Shown here: positions 51,140 through 60,065 of the stretch, in pieces
Layout: each line of letters starts with the position of its first letter
How positions within the stretch are numbered: position 1 is the stretch's first letter
Assembly (NCBI RefSeq): GCF_007828215.1
Contig: NZ_VIUE01000011.1
Span: forward strand, 62,001-126,000
Origin: Pseudomonas sp. SJZ074
GTDB taxonomy: Bacteria > Pseudomonadota > Gammaproteobacteria > Pseudomonadales > Pseudomonadaceae
Reading direction: 5' to 3'
DNA: 64,000 nucleotides
Notes under the pieces: model-generated
Database searches by the model: none
What the model was told of the DNA's origin: nothing
What the model saw: the letters and a program-made list of their open reading frames with translations, nothing else
Made by a program: the position numbers and the translations under genes

Positions 51140-52330
51140 TCAGGCGCTGCGCCAATTCAGAATCAGCAAAGTCAGCACCCCCGCCACAATCCCCCAGAAC
51201 GCCGAGCCGACAGAAAACAGCGTCAGCCCCGACGCCGTGACCATGAAGGTGATCAGCGCCGCTTCCCGTTCCCTGGTTTCGCTCATGGCGATGCTCAAGC
51301 CGTTGATGATCGACCCGAACAGCGCCAGTGCCGCGATGGACAACACCAGCTCCTTGGGCAGCGCCGCGAACAACGCCGCAAGAGTGGCGCCGAATACCCC
51401 GGCAATTCCGTAGAAGATCCCGCACCAGACCGCTGCCGTGTAGCGTTTGTTGCGATCTTCGTGAGCATGGGGGCCGGTGCAGATGGCGGCGCTGATGGCC
51501 GCCAGGTTGATACCGTGGGAGCCGAACGGCGCCAGCAGCAGCGAGGCGATGCCGGTGCAGGTGATCAGTGGCGAGGCCGGTACGTGGTAGCCGTCGGCCC
51601 GGAGCACGGCGATGCCCGGCATGTTCTGCGAGGTCATTGCCACCACGAACAGCGGAATGCCGATGCTGATGGTGGCGGCCAGGGAAAAGTGTGGCGTGGT
51701 CCAGACCGGTGTGGCGACTTCAAGGGCAAAGCCGCTGAAGTCCAACAACCCCATCAGGCCTGACAGCGCGGTGCCGATCAGCAGCGCCGCCAGCACCGCG
51801 TAGCGAGGCGACAGGCGCTTGACGATCAGGTAAGTGAAGAACATCCCCAGCACCAGGCCGGTACGATGCTGGGCAGCGACGAAAATCTCACTGCCGATCT
51901 TGAACAGGATGCCCGCCAGCAACGCTGCCGCCAGCGACGCCGGAATGCGCTTGACCAAGCGCTCGAAGCTGCCGGTCAGGCCGCAGATCGTCACCAGCGC
52001 CGCGCAGGTGATGTAGGCGCCAATGGCCTCGCCATAGCTCACGCCGCCCAGGCTGGTGATCAGCAGTGCCGCGCCGGGTGTCGACCAGGCGATGGTGACC
52101 GGCGTGCGATAGCGCAACGACAGGCCGATGGAGCACACTGCCATGCCAATGGAGATCGCCCAGATCCACGATGAAATCTGCCCGCTGGTGAGCCCCGCCG
52201 CCTGGCCGGCCTGGAACATCAACACCAGGGAACTGGTGTAACCGGTCATCATGGCGATGAATCCGGCGACGATGGCCGAGGGCGAGGTATCGGCCAATGG
52301 GCGAAGTGGCGCGGTCGTGACTTCGGTCAT
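51140..52330 (-). CDS. BenE-family transporter, possibly for purines
   Basis: A 396-residue inner-membrane protein of the benzoate:H+ symporter family with about 10-12 segments. Family signatures are TPGAALLITSLGGVSYGEAIGAY and SLAATISIGIPLFVVAMTSQNMPGIAVLRADGY, and GINLAAISAAICTGPHAHED. The BenE fold is shared with NCS2 nucleobase carriers, and here it adjoins guaD and xdhABC across a GntR gene. Purine or xanthine uptake is thus more plausible than benzoate, but that is inference. It is divergent from the GntR regulator. Confidence 0.85.
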   Translation of the reverse strand: MTEVTTAPLRPLADTSPSAIVAGFIAMMTGYTSSLVLMFQAGQAAGLTSGQISSWIWAISIGMAVCSIGLSLRYRTPVTIAWSTPGAALLITSLGGVSYGEAIGAYITCAALVTICGLTGSFERLVKRIPASLAAALLAGILFKIGSEIFVAAQHRTGLVLGMFFTYLIVKRLSPRYAVLAALLIGTALSGLMGLLDFSGFALEVATPVWTTPHFSLAATISIGIPLFVVAMTSQNMPGIAVLRADGYHVPASPLITCTGIASLLLAPFGSHGINLAAISAAICTGPHAHEDRNKRYTAAVWCGIFYGIAGVFGATLAALFAALPKELVLSIAALALFGSIINGLSIAMSETREREAALITFMVTASGLTLFSVGSAFWGIVAGVLTLLILNWRSA

Positions 52331-52484
52331 GGTGAGTGGGGATCCTTGGATAGATTATGTACCTGTGGGAACAAGGCCATAGGTGTCACAGATTGAGGGT
52401 TTAAGCCTAAACTCAACCCAGTGAGCAATTGCAATACAGCCAAGCCCGCAAACAGCCGTACAGTCGTGTTGCCATCAGAGGTTG

Positions 52485-52494
52485 TGTACAATCG
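52485..52494. promoter_or_regulatory. Candidate GntR operator
   Basis: TTGT-GT-ACAA in the region between benE-type transporter and the GntR gene, about 90 bases before the regulator. FadR-subfamily GntR proteins bind short dyads of the form TNGT-N-ACNA. Single site, so support is modest. Confidence 0.4.
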
Positions 52495-52584
52495 CCGTGT
52501 TTTTTACACGATACTTGCCAGCGATCCGCTGTGCCGTATTACAGTCACGGTCAATTCGCCGCAGTTCTCCCGACCCGAGTGCCC

Positions 52585-53349
52585 ATGAACGAACAGTTGC
52601 AGCCCCTCAAGAAACAACCGCGAGCAGGTAAAGCCGGCCGCAGCGGAACCCAGGACGATATCGTCTATGCACATATCTTCGAGGCCATCCTCGAACAGCG
52701 ACTGGCGCCCGGTACAAAGTTGAGCGAAGAGGCGCTGGGGGAGATTTTCGGGGTCAGCCGCACGATCATCCGCCGGGCGTTGTCGCGTCTGGCCCATGAG
52801 GGGGTGGTGTTGTTGCGGCCTAATCGCGGCGCGGTCGTTGCCAGCCCGAGTGTCGAAGAGGCTCGCCAGGTGTTCATGGCCCGGCGTCTGGTGGAGCGGG
52901 CGATCACCGAACTGGCGGTGCAGCACGCTACCGCCGAGCAGCTTGCCGAATTGCGCCAGATGGTCAGCGACGAACGCGACAGTTTTTCCCGTGGCGATCG
53001 TGGCGCCGGCATCCGCCTGTCGGGTGAGTTCCATCTCAAACTGGCCGAGGCGGCCAGGAATGCCCCGCTGATCAGCTTCCAGCGCAGCCTGGTGTCCCAG
53101 ACTTCACTGATCATCGCCCAGTACGAAAGCGGCAACCGGTCCCACTGCTCCTACGACGAACACACCCAGTTGATCGATGCCATCGAAGCCCGGGATGCCA
53201 CGCTGGCAGTGGACTTGATGATGCATCACATGGATCACATCGACAGCAAGCTCAACCTCGACGAAGAGGGCGCGTCGGATGATTTGCATGCGGTGTTTTC
53301 GCATCTGCTGCAGAGCAAGAAGCCTGGGCGGTCGACGGCCAAGCTTTGA
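52585..53349 (+). CDS. GntR-family (FadR/FCD) transcriptional regulator
   Basis: A winged-helix N-terminal domain (AHIFEAILEQRLAPGTKLSEEALGEIFGVSRTIIRRALSRLAHEGVVLLRPNRGAVVASPS) then an FCD ligand domain (VFMARRLVERAITELAV). 254 residues. It lies between the transporter and guaD and is divergent from the former, a usual place for the local regulator of purine degradation. The ATG at 52585 follows the helix layout; the ORF is open from 52429 without a conserved extension. Confidence 0.88.
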   Translation: MNEQLQPLKKQPRAGKAGRSGTQDDIVYAHIFEAILEQRLAPGTKLSEEALGEIFGVSRTIIRRALSRLAHEGVVLLRPNRGAVVASPSVEEARQVFMARRLVERAITELAVQHATAEQLAELRQMVSDERDSFSRGDRGAGIRLSGEFHLKLAEAARNAPLISFQRSLVSQTSLIIAQYESGNRSHCSYDEHTQLIDAIEARDATLAVDLMMHHMDHIDSKLNLDEEGASDDLHAVFSHLLQSKKPGRSTAKL

Positions 53350-53375
53350 TTGAATCAGTGGTACCCGAGTCGTGC

Positions 53376-53462
53376 CCTTCGCGAGCAAGCCCGCTCCCAC
53401 ATTCGACCGCGTTGTTAAGTCATACGCTGAACAAATGTGGGAGCGGGCTTGCTCGCGAAAGC
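53376..53462. repeat. REPIN
   Basis: GCGAGCAAGCCCGCTCCCAC at 53381 and its inverse GTGGGAGCGGGCTTGCTCGC at 53438. It separates the convergent gntR and guaD genes. Confidence 0.9.
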
Positions 53463-53484
53463 GGCCTGACAGGCGATAGATAAC

Positions 53485-54783
53485 CTACCGCTGATGCACC
53501 AACCTGCCAGCCGCATAGGTCTGCGCCACCGTCCGGTCATCCCCCAGCGTCATCAACACGAACAGTCTCTCGGCAATGTCCCTGGCCTGCTTGAGGCGAT
53601 AGCTCAGCAGCGGCGTAGCGTTGTAGTCCAGCACCAGGAAATCCGCATCGGTGCCTGGTTGCAAGGTGCCGATTCGATCTTCCAGGCGCAAGGCCCGGGC
53701 GCCGCCGAGGGTCGCCAGGTACAGCGATTTGAACGGGCTCAGCCGTGCGCCCTGCAACTGCATCACCTTGTAGGCTTCGTTCAGGGTCTGCAGCAGCGAA
53801 AAGCTGGTGCCCCCGCCGACGTCGGTGCCTAGCCCCACGTTGACCTTGTGCTTTTCGGCCATCGGCAGGTTGAACAGGCCACTGCCCAGGAACAGGTTCG
53901 AGGTCGGACAGAACGCGATGGCCGAACCGGTTTCGGCCAGGCGTGCGCATTCGTCGTCGCACAGATGCACACCGTGGGCGAACACTGAACGCTCGCCGAG
54001 CAACTTGTAGTGATCGTAGACGTCCAGATAGCCCTTGCGCTCGGGAAACAGCGCCTTGACCCATTGCACTTCCTGCAGGTTTTCACTGATGTGGGTCTGC
54101 ATGTACAGGTCCGGGTATTCCTCCAGCAACTGAGCGGCCAACGCCAACTGCTCCGGCGTGCTGGTCGGGGCGAAGCGCGGGGTCACGGCGTAGTGCAGGC
54201 GGCCCTTGCCGTGCCAGCGCTCGATCAGCGCCTTGCTCTCGGTGTAGCTGGATTCGGCGGTGTCGGTCAGGTAGTCCGGGGCGTTGCGATCCATCATCAC
54301 TTTACCGGCGATCATCCGCAGGTCGAGCTTCTCGGCTGCTTCAAAAAAGGCATTCACCGATTCCGGGTGCACGCTGCCGAACACCAGGGCCGTGGTGGTG
54401 CCGTTGCGCAGCAGTTCCTCGATGAAAATATCGGCCACGGCTTCGGCGTGGGCCGGGTCGGCGAACTGGCGTTCGCAGGGGAAGGTGTAGGTATTGAGCC
54501 AGTCCAGCAGTTGTTCGCCATAGGCGCCGACCATGCCGGTCTGCGGCAGGTGGATATGGGTGTCGATGAACCCGGGGGTGATCAGTGCGTCCGGGTAATG
54601 GGCGATTTCGATGTCCGCCGCCAGGCTCGGCAGCAGGTCATGGGCGTGGCCGAGGGCGCTGATCTGACCGTTTTCCACCACCAGCAGGCCATCCTCGAAA
54701 TATTCATAAGAGGCTTCGAGGCCGACCTCGGCCGGGTCGGCGAGGCTGTGGAGCAGGGCGGCGCGGTAGGCTTTGCGTGTCAT
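53485..54783 (-). CDS. guaD: Guanine deaminase GuaD
   Basis: Deaminates guanine to xanthine. An amidohydrolase with the metal-binding HIHLPQTG at about residue 79, a later His (QTHISEN), and the catalytic Asp in GLGTDVGGG. 432 residues. The start at 54783 gives MTRKAYRAALLHS; two upstream ATGs in frame are also possible. It makes the xanthine that XdhAB oxidise and is cotranscribed with xdhC, 14 bases apart. Confidence 0.94.
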   Translation of the reverse strand: MTRKAYRAALLHSLADPAEVGLEASYEYFEDGLLVVENGQISALGHAHDLLPSLAADIEIAHYPDALITPGFIDTHIHLPQTGMVGAYGEQLLDWLNTYTFPCERQFADPAHAEAVADIFIEELLRNGTTTALVFGSVHPESVNAFFEAAEKLDLRMIAGKVMMDRNAPDYLTDTAESSYTESKALIERWHGKGRLHYAVTPRFAPTSTPEQLALAAQLLEEYPDLYMQTHISENLQEVQWVKALFPERKGYLDVYDHYKLLGERSVFAHGVHLCDDECARLAETGSAIAFCPTSNLFLGSGLFNLPMAEKHKVNVGLGTDVGGGTSFSLLQTLNEAYKVMQLQGARLSPFKSLYLATLGGARALRLEDRIGTLQPGTDADFLVLDYNATPLLSYRLKQARDIAERLFVLMTLGDDRTVAQTYAAGRLVHQR

Positions 54784-54797
54784 GGGCATGGGCAATC

Positions 54798-55640
54798 TCA
54801 GGAGTTGGCTTGGCTGCGGCGCGAAACCGGCAGCAGCTTGGCGATAGGTTCGGCGCGAGCGGTGTGCTGGCCGAAATCCGCGTTATAGGTGGCGATGATT
54901 TCGCCAGCGATGGAGATGGCGATTTCCACGGGCAACTTGCCTTTGACTTCGCCAATGCCCATCGGGCAACGCATGCGTTGCAAGGTGCCGCTGTCGAAGC
55001 CGCGATCGCGCAGGCGGTGTTCGAACTTGACCCGCTTGGTCTTCGAACCGATCAGGCCGAAGTAAGCGAAGTCGTTGCGCTTGAGGATCGCCGCGCTCAG
55101 CTCCAGGTCGAGCTGATGGTTGTGGGTCATAACGATGCAATAGCTGCCGGCGGGCAGGTCATCGACTTCATCCAGTGGGTCTTCGCTGACGATTCTCTCT
55201 ACGCCGGGGGGCAGTTGTTCGGGAAACTCGGCTTCCCGCGAGTCGATCCAGCGCACCCGGCAAGGCAGGCTCGCCAGGAGCGGCACCAGTGCCCGGCCGA
55301 CATGACCGGCGCCGAACACGGCGATCTGCGCCTGGACCTGGCCCATGGGTTCGAACAGCAGCACGGTCACGCCGCCGCAGCACTGGCCCAGGCTGGCGCC
55401 GAGGCTGAAGCGCTCCAGATGGGTATTCTGCTGGCCGCTGGCGAGCATGTTCCGGGCGATTTCCATGGCCTTGTATTCCAAGTGCCCGCCCCCGATGGTG
55501 TCGAATGTCTGGCTGGCGCTGATGACCATCTTCGAGCCGGCGTTGCGCGGGGTCGAGCCGAGTTCTTCGATGATCGTCACCAGCACGCAGGGTTCGCCGC
55601 GGGTTTGCAGGTCGGCGAGGGCGCTGATCCAGTTGTACAT
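54798..55640 (-). CDS. xdhC: Xanthine dehydrogenase accessory protein XdhC
   Basis: Binds molybdenum cofactor and delivers it, sulfurated, to XdhB. An XdhC/CoxI N-terminal domain (VLVTIIEELGSTPRNAGSKMV, GGGHLEYKAMEIAR with GQCCGG Cys pair) precedes a Rossmann domain (IAVFGAGHVGRALVPLL). 280 residues. The start at 55640 is followed by the palindrome at 55653 upstream, so it may be transcribed separately from xdhB, 185 bases away. Confidence 0.92.
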   Translation of the reverse strand: MYNWISALADLQTRGEPCVLVTIIEELGSTPRNAGSKMVISASQTFDTIGGGHLEYKAMEIARNMLASGQQNTHLERFSLGASLGQCCGGVTVLLFEPMGQVQAQIAVFGAGHVGRALVPLLASLPCRVRWIDSREAEFPEQLPPGVERIVSEDPLDEVDDLPAGSYCIVMTHNHQLDLELSAAILKRNDFAYFGLIGSKTKRVKFEHRLRDRGFDSGTLQRMRCPMGIGEVKGKLPVEIAISIAGEIIATYNADFGQHTARAEPIAKLLPVSRRSQANS

Positions 55641-55652
55641 GTTCACCTCGAC

Positions 55653-55703
55653 TGATCGTTCCCACGCTCTGCGTGGGAATGCATCTCTGGACGCTTCGCG
55701 TCC
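55653..55703. repeat. Twin short palindromes between xdhC and xdhB
   Basis: TTCCCACGC and GCGTGGGAA (55659-55679), then GGACGC and GCGTCC (55689-55702). A pattern CGTTCCCACGCTCTGCGTGGGAA occurs widely in P. fluorescens genomes as an intergenic repeat. Confidence 0.65.
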
Positions 55704-55739
55704 GCTTTTCAACATTCTTTGTTGTCTGTTCGGGCCTCA

Positions 55740-55809
55740 TCGCGAGCAGGCTCGCTCCCACATTGGGCCGATGTTCACAATTCCCTGTGGGAGCGAGCCT
55801 GCTCGCGAT
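55740..55809. repeat. REPIN
   Basis: GCGAGCAGGCTCGCTCCCAC and its inverse GTGGGAGCGAGCCTGCTCGC, the same subtype as at 36504. Confidence 0.87.
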
Positions 55810-55825
55810 TGAAGGCGCGACGGTC

Positions 55826-58225
55826 TTAAAGCGAAGCCACTTCAGTCTCAGGCTCGACCGTCTGCATGGTCTTCAACCCACGCATCTGCTCACAGCCCCA
55901 CAGAACCCGCTCCGGCGTCGCCGGCGCATCGATTTTCGGTTGGTGCCTGTAGTCTCCAAGGCTCGCCACGGCATCCTTGATCGCACACCACGCGGCGATG
56001 CCGAGCATGAACGGCGGCTCGCCCACGGCCTTGGAGTGGAACACCGTGTCTTCGGGGTTTTTGCGGTTCTCCACCAGCCGGACCCGCAGATCCAGCGGCA
56101 TGTCCGCCACGGCCGGGATCTTGTAGCTGGCCGGGCCGTTGGTCATCAGCTTGCCCTTGTCATTCCACACCAGCTCTTCCATGGTCAGCCAGCCCATGCC
56201 CTGGATGAAGCCGCCTTCGACCTGGCCAGTGTCGATGGCCGGGTTCAGCGAGGCGCCGACGTCGTGGAGGATGTCGGTGCGCAGCATCTTGTATTCGCCG
56301 GTGAGGGTGTCGACGATCACCTCGGCACACGCCGCGCCGTAGGCGTAGTAGTAGAACGGCCGGCCACGGGCCTGGCTGCGGTCGTAGTAGATTTTCGGGG
56401 TCTTGTAGAACCCGGTGCTCGACAGCGAGACCTGAGCGAAATACGCCTGTTGCACCAGTGCCTCGAAGGTCAGGATGTGATCGCGGACCCGCACATGGCC
56501 GTTGTGGAATTCGACGTCTTCTTCACTGACCTTGTACTGGCGCGCGGCGAATTCCACCAGGCGCCGCTTGATGGTTTCGGCGGCATTCTGCGCGGCCTTG
56601 CCGTTCAGGTCGGCTCCGCTGGAGGCTGCGGTGGGGGAGGTGTTCGGCACTTTGTCGGTGTTGGTCGCGGTGATCTGCACCCGGTCCATTTCCACCTGGA
56701 ACACCTCGGCTACCACCTGCGCGACCTTGGTGTTGAGGCCCTGGCCCATTTCGGTGCCACCATGGTTCAGGTGGATGCTGCCGTCGGTGTAGACGTGGAT
56801 CAAGGCACCCGCCTGGTTGAGGAAACTGGCGGTGAACGAGATGCCGAACTTGACCGGCGTCAGCGCCAGGCCCTTTTTCAGGATCGGGCTGCCTGCGTTG
56901 TAGCGACGGATCGCTTCGCGCCGCTCGGCATACTGGCTGCTTTCTTCCAGCTCGGCGGTCATTTCCTCGAGCATGTTGTGCTCGACGGTCTGATAGTAGT
57001 GGGTGACGTTGCGTTCGGTCTTGCCGTAGTAGTTGGCCTTGCGCACCGCCAGCGGATCCAGACCCAAGTGCCGGGCGATGGCATCCATCACCTCTTCGAT
57101 GGCGACCATGCCTTGGGGGCCGCCGAAACCACGGTAGGCAGTGTTCGAGGCGGTGTTGGTCTTGCAGCGGTGGCCGTTGATGGTGGCGTCGCCCAAGTAG
57201 TAGGCGTTGTCGGCATGGAACATCGCCCGGTCGACAATCGACGCCGACAGGTCCGGCGAGCAGCCGCAGTTGCCGGCCAGTTCCAGGGCGATGCCGTGCA
57301 GGCGTCCGCGGCTGTCGAAGCCCACGTCATATTCGATGTAGAAGGGGTGGCGCTTGCCGGTCATCAGCATGTCTTCGACCCGCGGCAGGCGCATCTTGGT
57401 CGGCTGGCCGGTGAGGTGCGCGATCACCGCGCACAGGCAGGCCGGGCTGGCGGCCTGGGTTTCCTTGCCACCGAAGCCGCCACCCATGCGGCGCATGTCC
57501 ACCACCACTTTGTTCATCGACACGCCCAGCACTTCAGCCACCAGTTTCTGCACTTCGGTGGGGTTCTGGGTGGAGCAGTAAACGAGCATGCCGCCGTCTT
57601 CGGTGGGCATCACCGAGGAAATCTGGGTTTCCAGGTAGAAGTGTTCCTGGCCGCCGATGTGCAGCGAGCCTTGGATGCGATGTTCGGCACTCGCCAGTGC
57701 GGTGGCGGAATCACCCCGTTGGTGGGTGTGGCTGTCGAGCACGAAATGCCGCTTGCGCAGGGCTTCGACCACGTCCAGCACCGGCTCCAGGTCTTCATAC
57801 TCGATGATCGCGGCCATCGCCGCCTGGCGTGCGGTTTCCAGGTCCCTTGCGGCAACGGCCAGCACCGGTTGGCCGACGAATTGCACGTCATCAATCGCCA
57901 GCAGCGGGTCACCGGGCAGCAACGGACCGATGTCCTTGAGACCGGGAATGTCGGCGTGGGTGATGGCGATGCGCACGCCTTCGAAGGCGTAGCACGGCGT
58001 GGTATCGATGCGCAGGATCCGGGCGTGGGCGCGGTCCGACAGCCGTGCGTAAACGTGTAGCTGGTTAGGGAATTCGAGGCGGTCATCGATGTACTGCGCT
58101 TCACCGGTCACATGCTTGGCGGCGCTGTCGTGCTTGACGCTGCGACCGACGCCGGTGGTCAGGTCCCGGGCGAACAGCTCGGCCAGCTCGGCTTGGGTCT
58201 TTTCTACGGCGTGATGGTTAGACAT
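55826..58225 (-). CDS. xdhB: Xanthine dehydrogenase molybdenum-binding subunit XdhB
   Basis: Oxidises hypoxanthine and xanthine to urate. The molybdopterin-binding signature GGGFGGKETQAA lies near residue 250, TAYRGFGGPQGM near residue 360, and the active-site Glu in KAVGEPPFMLG near residue 720. 799 residues is normal. Its start overlaps the end of xdhA by eight bases, so the two subunits are translationally coupled. Bacterial XdhA/XdhB split matches the Rhodobacter type. Confidence 0.95.
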   Translation of the reverse strand: MSNHHAVEKTQAELAELFARDLTTGVGRSVKHDSAAKHVTGEAQYIDDRLEFPNQLHVYARLSDRAHARILRIDTTPCYAFEGVRIAITHADIPGLKDIGPLLPGDPLLAIDDVQFVGQPVLAVAARDLETARQAAMAAIIEYEDLEPVLDVVEALRKRHFVLDSHTHQRGDSATALASAEHRIQGSLHIGGQEHFYLETQISSVMPTEDGGMLVYCSTQNPTEVQKLVAEVLGVSMNKVVVDMRRMGGGFGGKETQAASPACLCAVIAHLTGQPTKMRLPRVEDMLMTGKRHPFYIEYDVGFDSRGRLHGIALELAGNCGCSPDLSASIVDRAMFHADNAYYLGDATINGHRCKTNTASNTAYRGFGGPQGMVAIEEVMDAIARHLGLDPLAVRKANYYGKTERNVTHYYQTVEHNMLEEMTAELEESSQYAERREAIRRYNAGSPILKKGLALTPVKFGISFTASFLNQAGALIHVYTDGSIHLNHGGTEMGQGLNTKVAQVVAEVFQVEMDRVQITATNTDKVPNTSPTAASSGADLNGKAAQNAAETIKRRLVEFAARQYKVSEEDVEFHNGHVRVRDHILTFEALVQQAYFAQVSLSSTGFYKTPKIYYDRSQARGRPFYYYAYGAACAEVIVDTLTGEYKMLRTDILHDVGASLNPAIDTGQVEGGFIQGMGWLTMEELVWNDKGKLMTNGPASYKIPAVADMPLDLRVRLVENRKNPEDTVFHSKAVGEPPFMLGIAAWCAIKDAVASLGDYRHQPKIDAPATPERVLWGCEQMRGLKTMQTVEPETEVASL

Positions 58226-59672
58226 AAGCGGTCACCCGAGTCTCGATGTGCGGCGTTTGCAGTTCGATGAAGTATTTGCGCAGCAGGTTGCGGGCGCCGA
58301 GCAGGCGGTATTCCTTGCTGGCGCGAAAGTCCGACAAAGGCGTGAAGTCTTCGGCCAGGGCGGCGCAGGCGCGCTCCAGGGTGCTGTCGTTCCACGGCGC
58401 GCCGATCAGCGCGGCTTCACAATGCTTGGCACGCTTGGGGATGGCGGCCATGCCGCCGAAGGCCACGCGGGCATCGCGGACCACGCCGTCATCGATGCGC
58501 AGATTGAACGCCGCGCACACTGCGGAGATGTCATCGTCCAGGCGCTTGGACACCTTGTAGGCACGGAACGCCTGTTCGGCGCTGGCCCGGGGCACGATGA
58601 TCTTTTCGATGAATTCGCTTTCCCGACGGGCGGTGACCCGGTATTCGATGAAGTAATCCTCCAGCGCCAGGGTGCGACGGACCTGACCCTTGCACAGCAC
58701 GATTTGCGCGCCGAGGGCGATCAGTAGGGGCGGCGAGTCACCGATGGGCGAGGCGTTGCCGATGTTGCCGCCCAGGGTGCCCTGATTGCGGATCTGCAGC
58801 GAGGCAAAGCGCTGCAGCAGTTCACCGAAGTCCGGGTACTCGGCTTTCAGGGCCTCGTAGCAATCGGACAGCGTGGTGGCAGCACCGATTTCCAGACGGT
58901 CGTCGAAACGCTCGATGCGTTTGAGCTCGGCGACGTTACCCACATAGATCATCACTGGCAGGGTGCGATGGAACTGGGTGACTTCCAGGGCCAGATCAGT
59001 GCCGCCGGCCAGCAGGCGCGCCTGGGGGTAAGCGTCGTAGAGATCGGCCAGGTCGGCCACGGTCAGCGGCACCAGGCAGCGTTTGTCGCCGCAATTGAGC
59101 TCGCCGGTTTCCTTGGGGACGATGGCTTTGAGGCGGGCTATGGTCTCGGCCTCGCGGGCATCGAACTGGTCCGGTTGCTTGCCGCAGCAGGCCTGCTCGG
59201 CGGCGGCCAGGATCGGCCGATAACCGGTGCAACGACACAGGTTGCCGGCCAGGGCTTCGTGGGCTTTGTGGGCGTCGGGTTGCTCGCTGTTTTTCTGCAG
59301 GGCGAACAGCGACATGACGAAACCTGGTGTGCAGAAGCCGCATTGCGAACCGTGGCAGTCGACCATCGCCTGCTGGACGCTGTGCAATTGACCCTGGTGC
59401 TTGAGGTCTTCGACGCTGATCAGTTGCTTGCCGTGCAGGGACGAGACGAAGGTCAGGCACGCGTTGAGGCTGCGATAGCGAATGCGCGAGCGGCCGCTTT
59501 CGTCCGTGTCCAATTCGCCCACCACCACGGTGCAGGCACCGCAGTCGCCGCTGGCACAACCCTCTTTTGTGCCGGATTTACCAACATGCTCGCGCAGGTA
59601 GTTGAGCACGGTCAGGTTCGGGTCCAGGGTGTGCTCGTTACGGAGTTCCTGGTTGAGTAAAAACTGGATCAC
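58218..59672 (-). CDS. xdhA: Xanthine dehydrogenase FeS/FAD subunit XdhA
   Basis: Contains two [2Fe-2S] clusters, CASGDCGACTVV and CGFCTPGFVMS...CRCTGYRPI (residues 39-150), and a C-terminal FAD domain with LLAGGTDLALEVT and LGGNIGNASPIGDSPPLL. It passes electrons from XdhB to NAD. 484 residues is normal. First gene of xdhABC; candidate operators lie upstream. Confidence 0.95.
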   Translation of the reverse strand: MIQFLLNQELRNEHTLDPNLTVLNYLREHVGKSGTKEGCASGDCGACTVVVGELDTDESGRSRIRYRSLNACLTFVSSLHGKQLISVEDLKHQGQLHSVQQAMVDCHGSQCGFCTPGFVMSLFALQKNSEQPDAHKAHEALAGNLCRCTGYRPILAAAEQACCGKQPDQFDAREAETIARLKAIVPKETGELNCGDKRCLVPLTVADLADLYDAYPQARLLAGGTDLALEVTQFHRTLPVMIYVGNVAELKRIERFDDRLEIGAATTLSDCYEALKAEYPDFGELLQRFASLQIRNQGTLGGNIGNASPIGDSPPLLIALGAQIVLCKGQVRRTLALEDYFIEYRVTARRESEFIEKIIVPRASAEQAFRAYKVSKRLDDDISAVCAAFNLRIDDGVVRDARVAFGGMAAIPKRAKHCEAALIGAPWNDSTLERACAALAEDFTPLSDFRASKEYRLLGARNLLRKYFIELQTPHIETRVTAYV

Positions 59673-59728
59673 GGAAGGCCTCGCAGATTCATTATTGTTG
59701 TATCGACGTAGGCCGAATTTAGCAGGTC

Positions 59729-59765
59729 TGACTTTTCGGTCAACGTTTTTCTGACTTAAGGGTCA
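59729..59765. promoter_or_regulatory. Two TGAC-N6-GTCA dyads upstream of xdhA
   Basis: TGAC-TTTTCG-GTCA (59729-59742) and TGAC-TTAAGG-GTCA (59752-59765), centres 23 bases apart, roughly two helical turns. They sit 57 and 80 bases upstream of the xdhA start. Layout suits a dimeric regulator such as one of the two local GntR proteins. Confidence 0.6.
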
Positions 59766-59849
59766 GGAAATTCGTTTTGTCGATTAACAACAGGTTTGGA
59801 TATTGGCCCGCTGGCGATGTTCTATATCCTTCAGTTAAGCGCAAATCCC

Positions 59850-59942
59850 CTGTGGGAGCGGGCTTGCCCGCGAAGGCGGCGTTCCTGTCGGAGAATTTCG
59901 TGCGAACGGTCCGGCCTCTTCGCGAGCAAGCCCGCTCCCACA
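59850..59942. repeat. REPIN
   Basis: GTGGGAGCGGGCTTGCCCGC at 59852 and GCGAGCAAGCCCGCTCCCAC at 59922. Confidence 0.87.
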
Positions 59943-60065
59943 AGTCCCTGCCAGTGAAAATTTTGCTTGAATCGTGCCAAAAACCGGGTGCAGGCCCTGC
60001 GCCATGACGTATCGAGTGCGCTACACTGCGCCGCTTGTGCAGATCGAAGAGTTTGAAGGACAACC

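Larger units (their letters stand above)
59673..60065. other. Intergenic region between xdhA and the divergent GntR gene
   Basis: About 390 bases without a gene. It holds two TGAC-N6-GTCA dyads near xdhA (59729-59765) and a REPIN (59850-59942) nearer the GntR gene. Confidence 0.7.

Noticed and set aside
55673..58060. Plus-strand open frame of 795 codons opposite xdhB
   Set aside because: Shadow frame; starts inside intergenic repeats and lacks any recognised motif.
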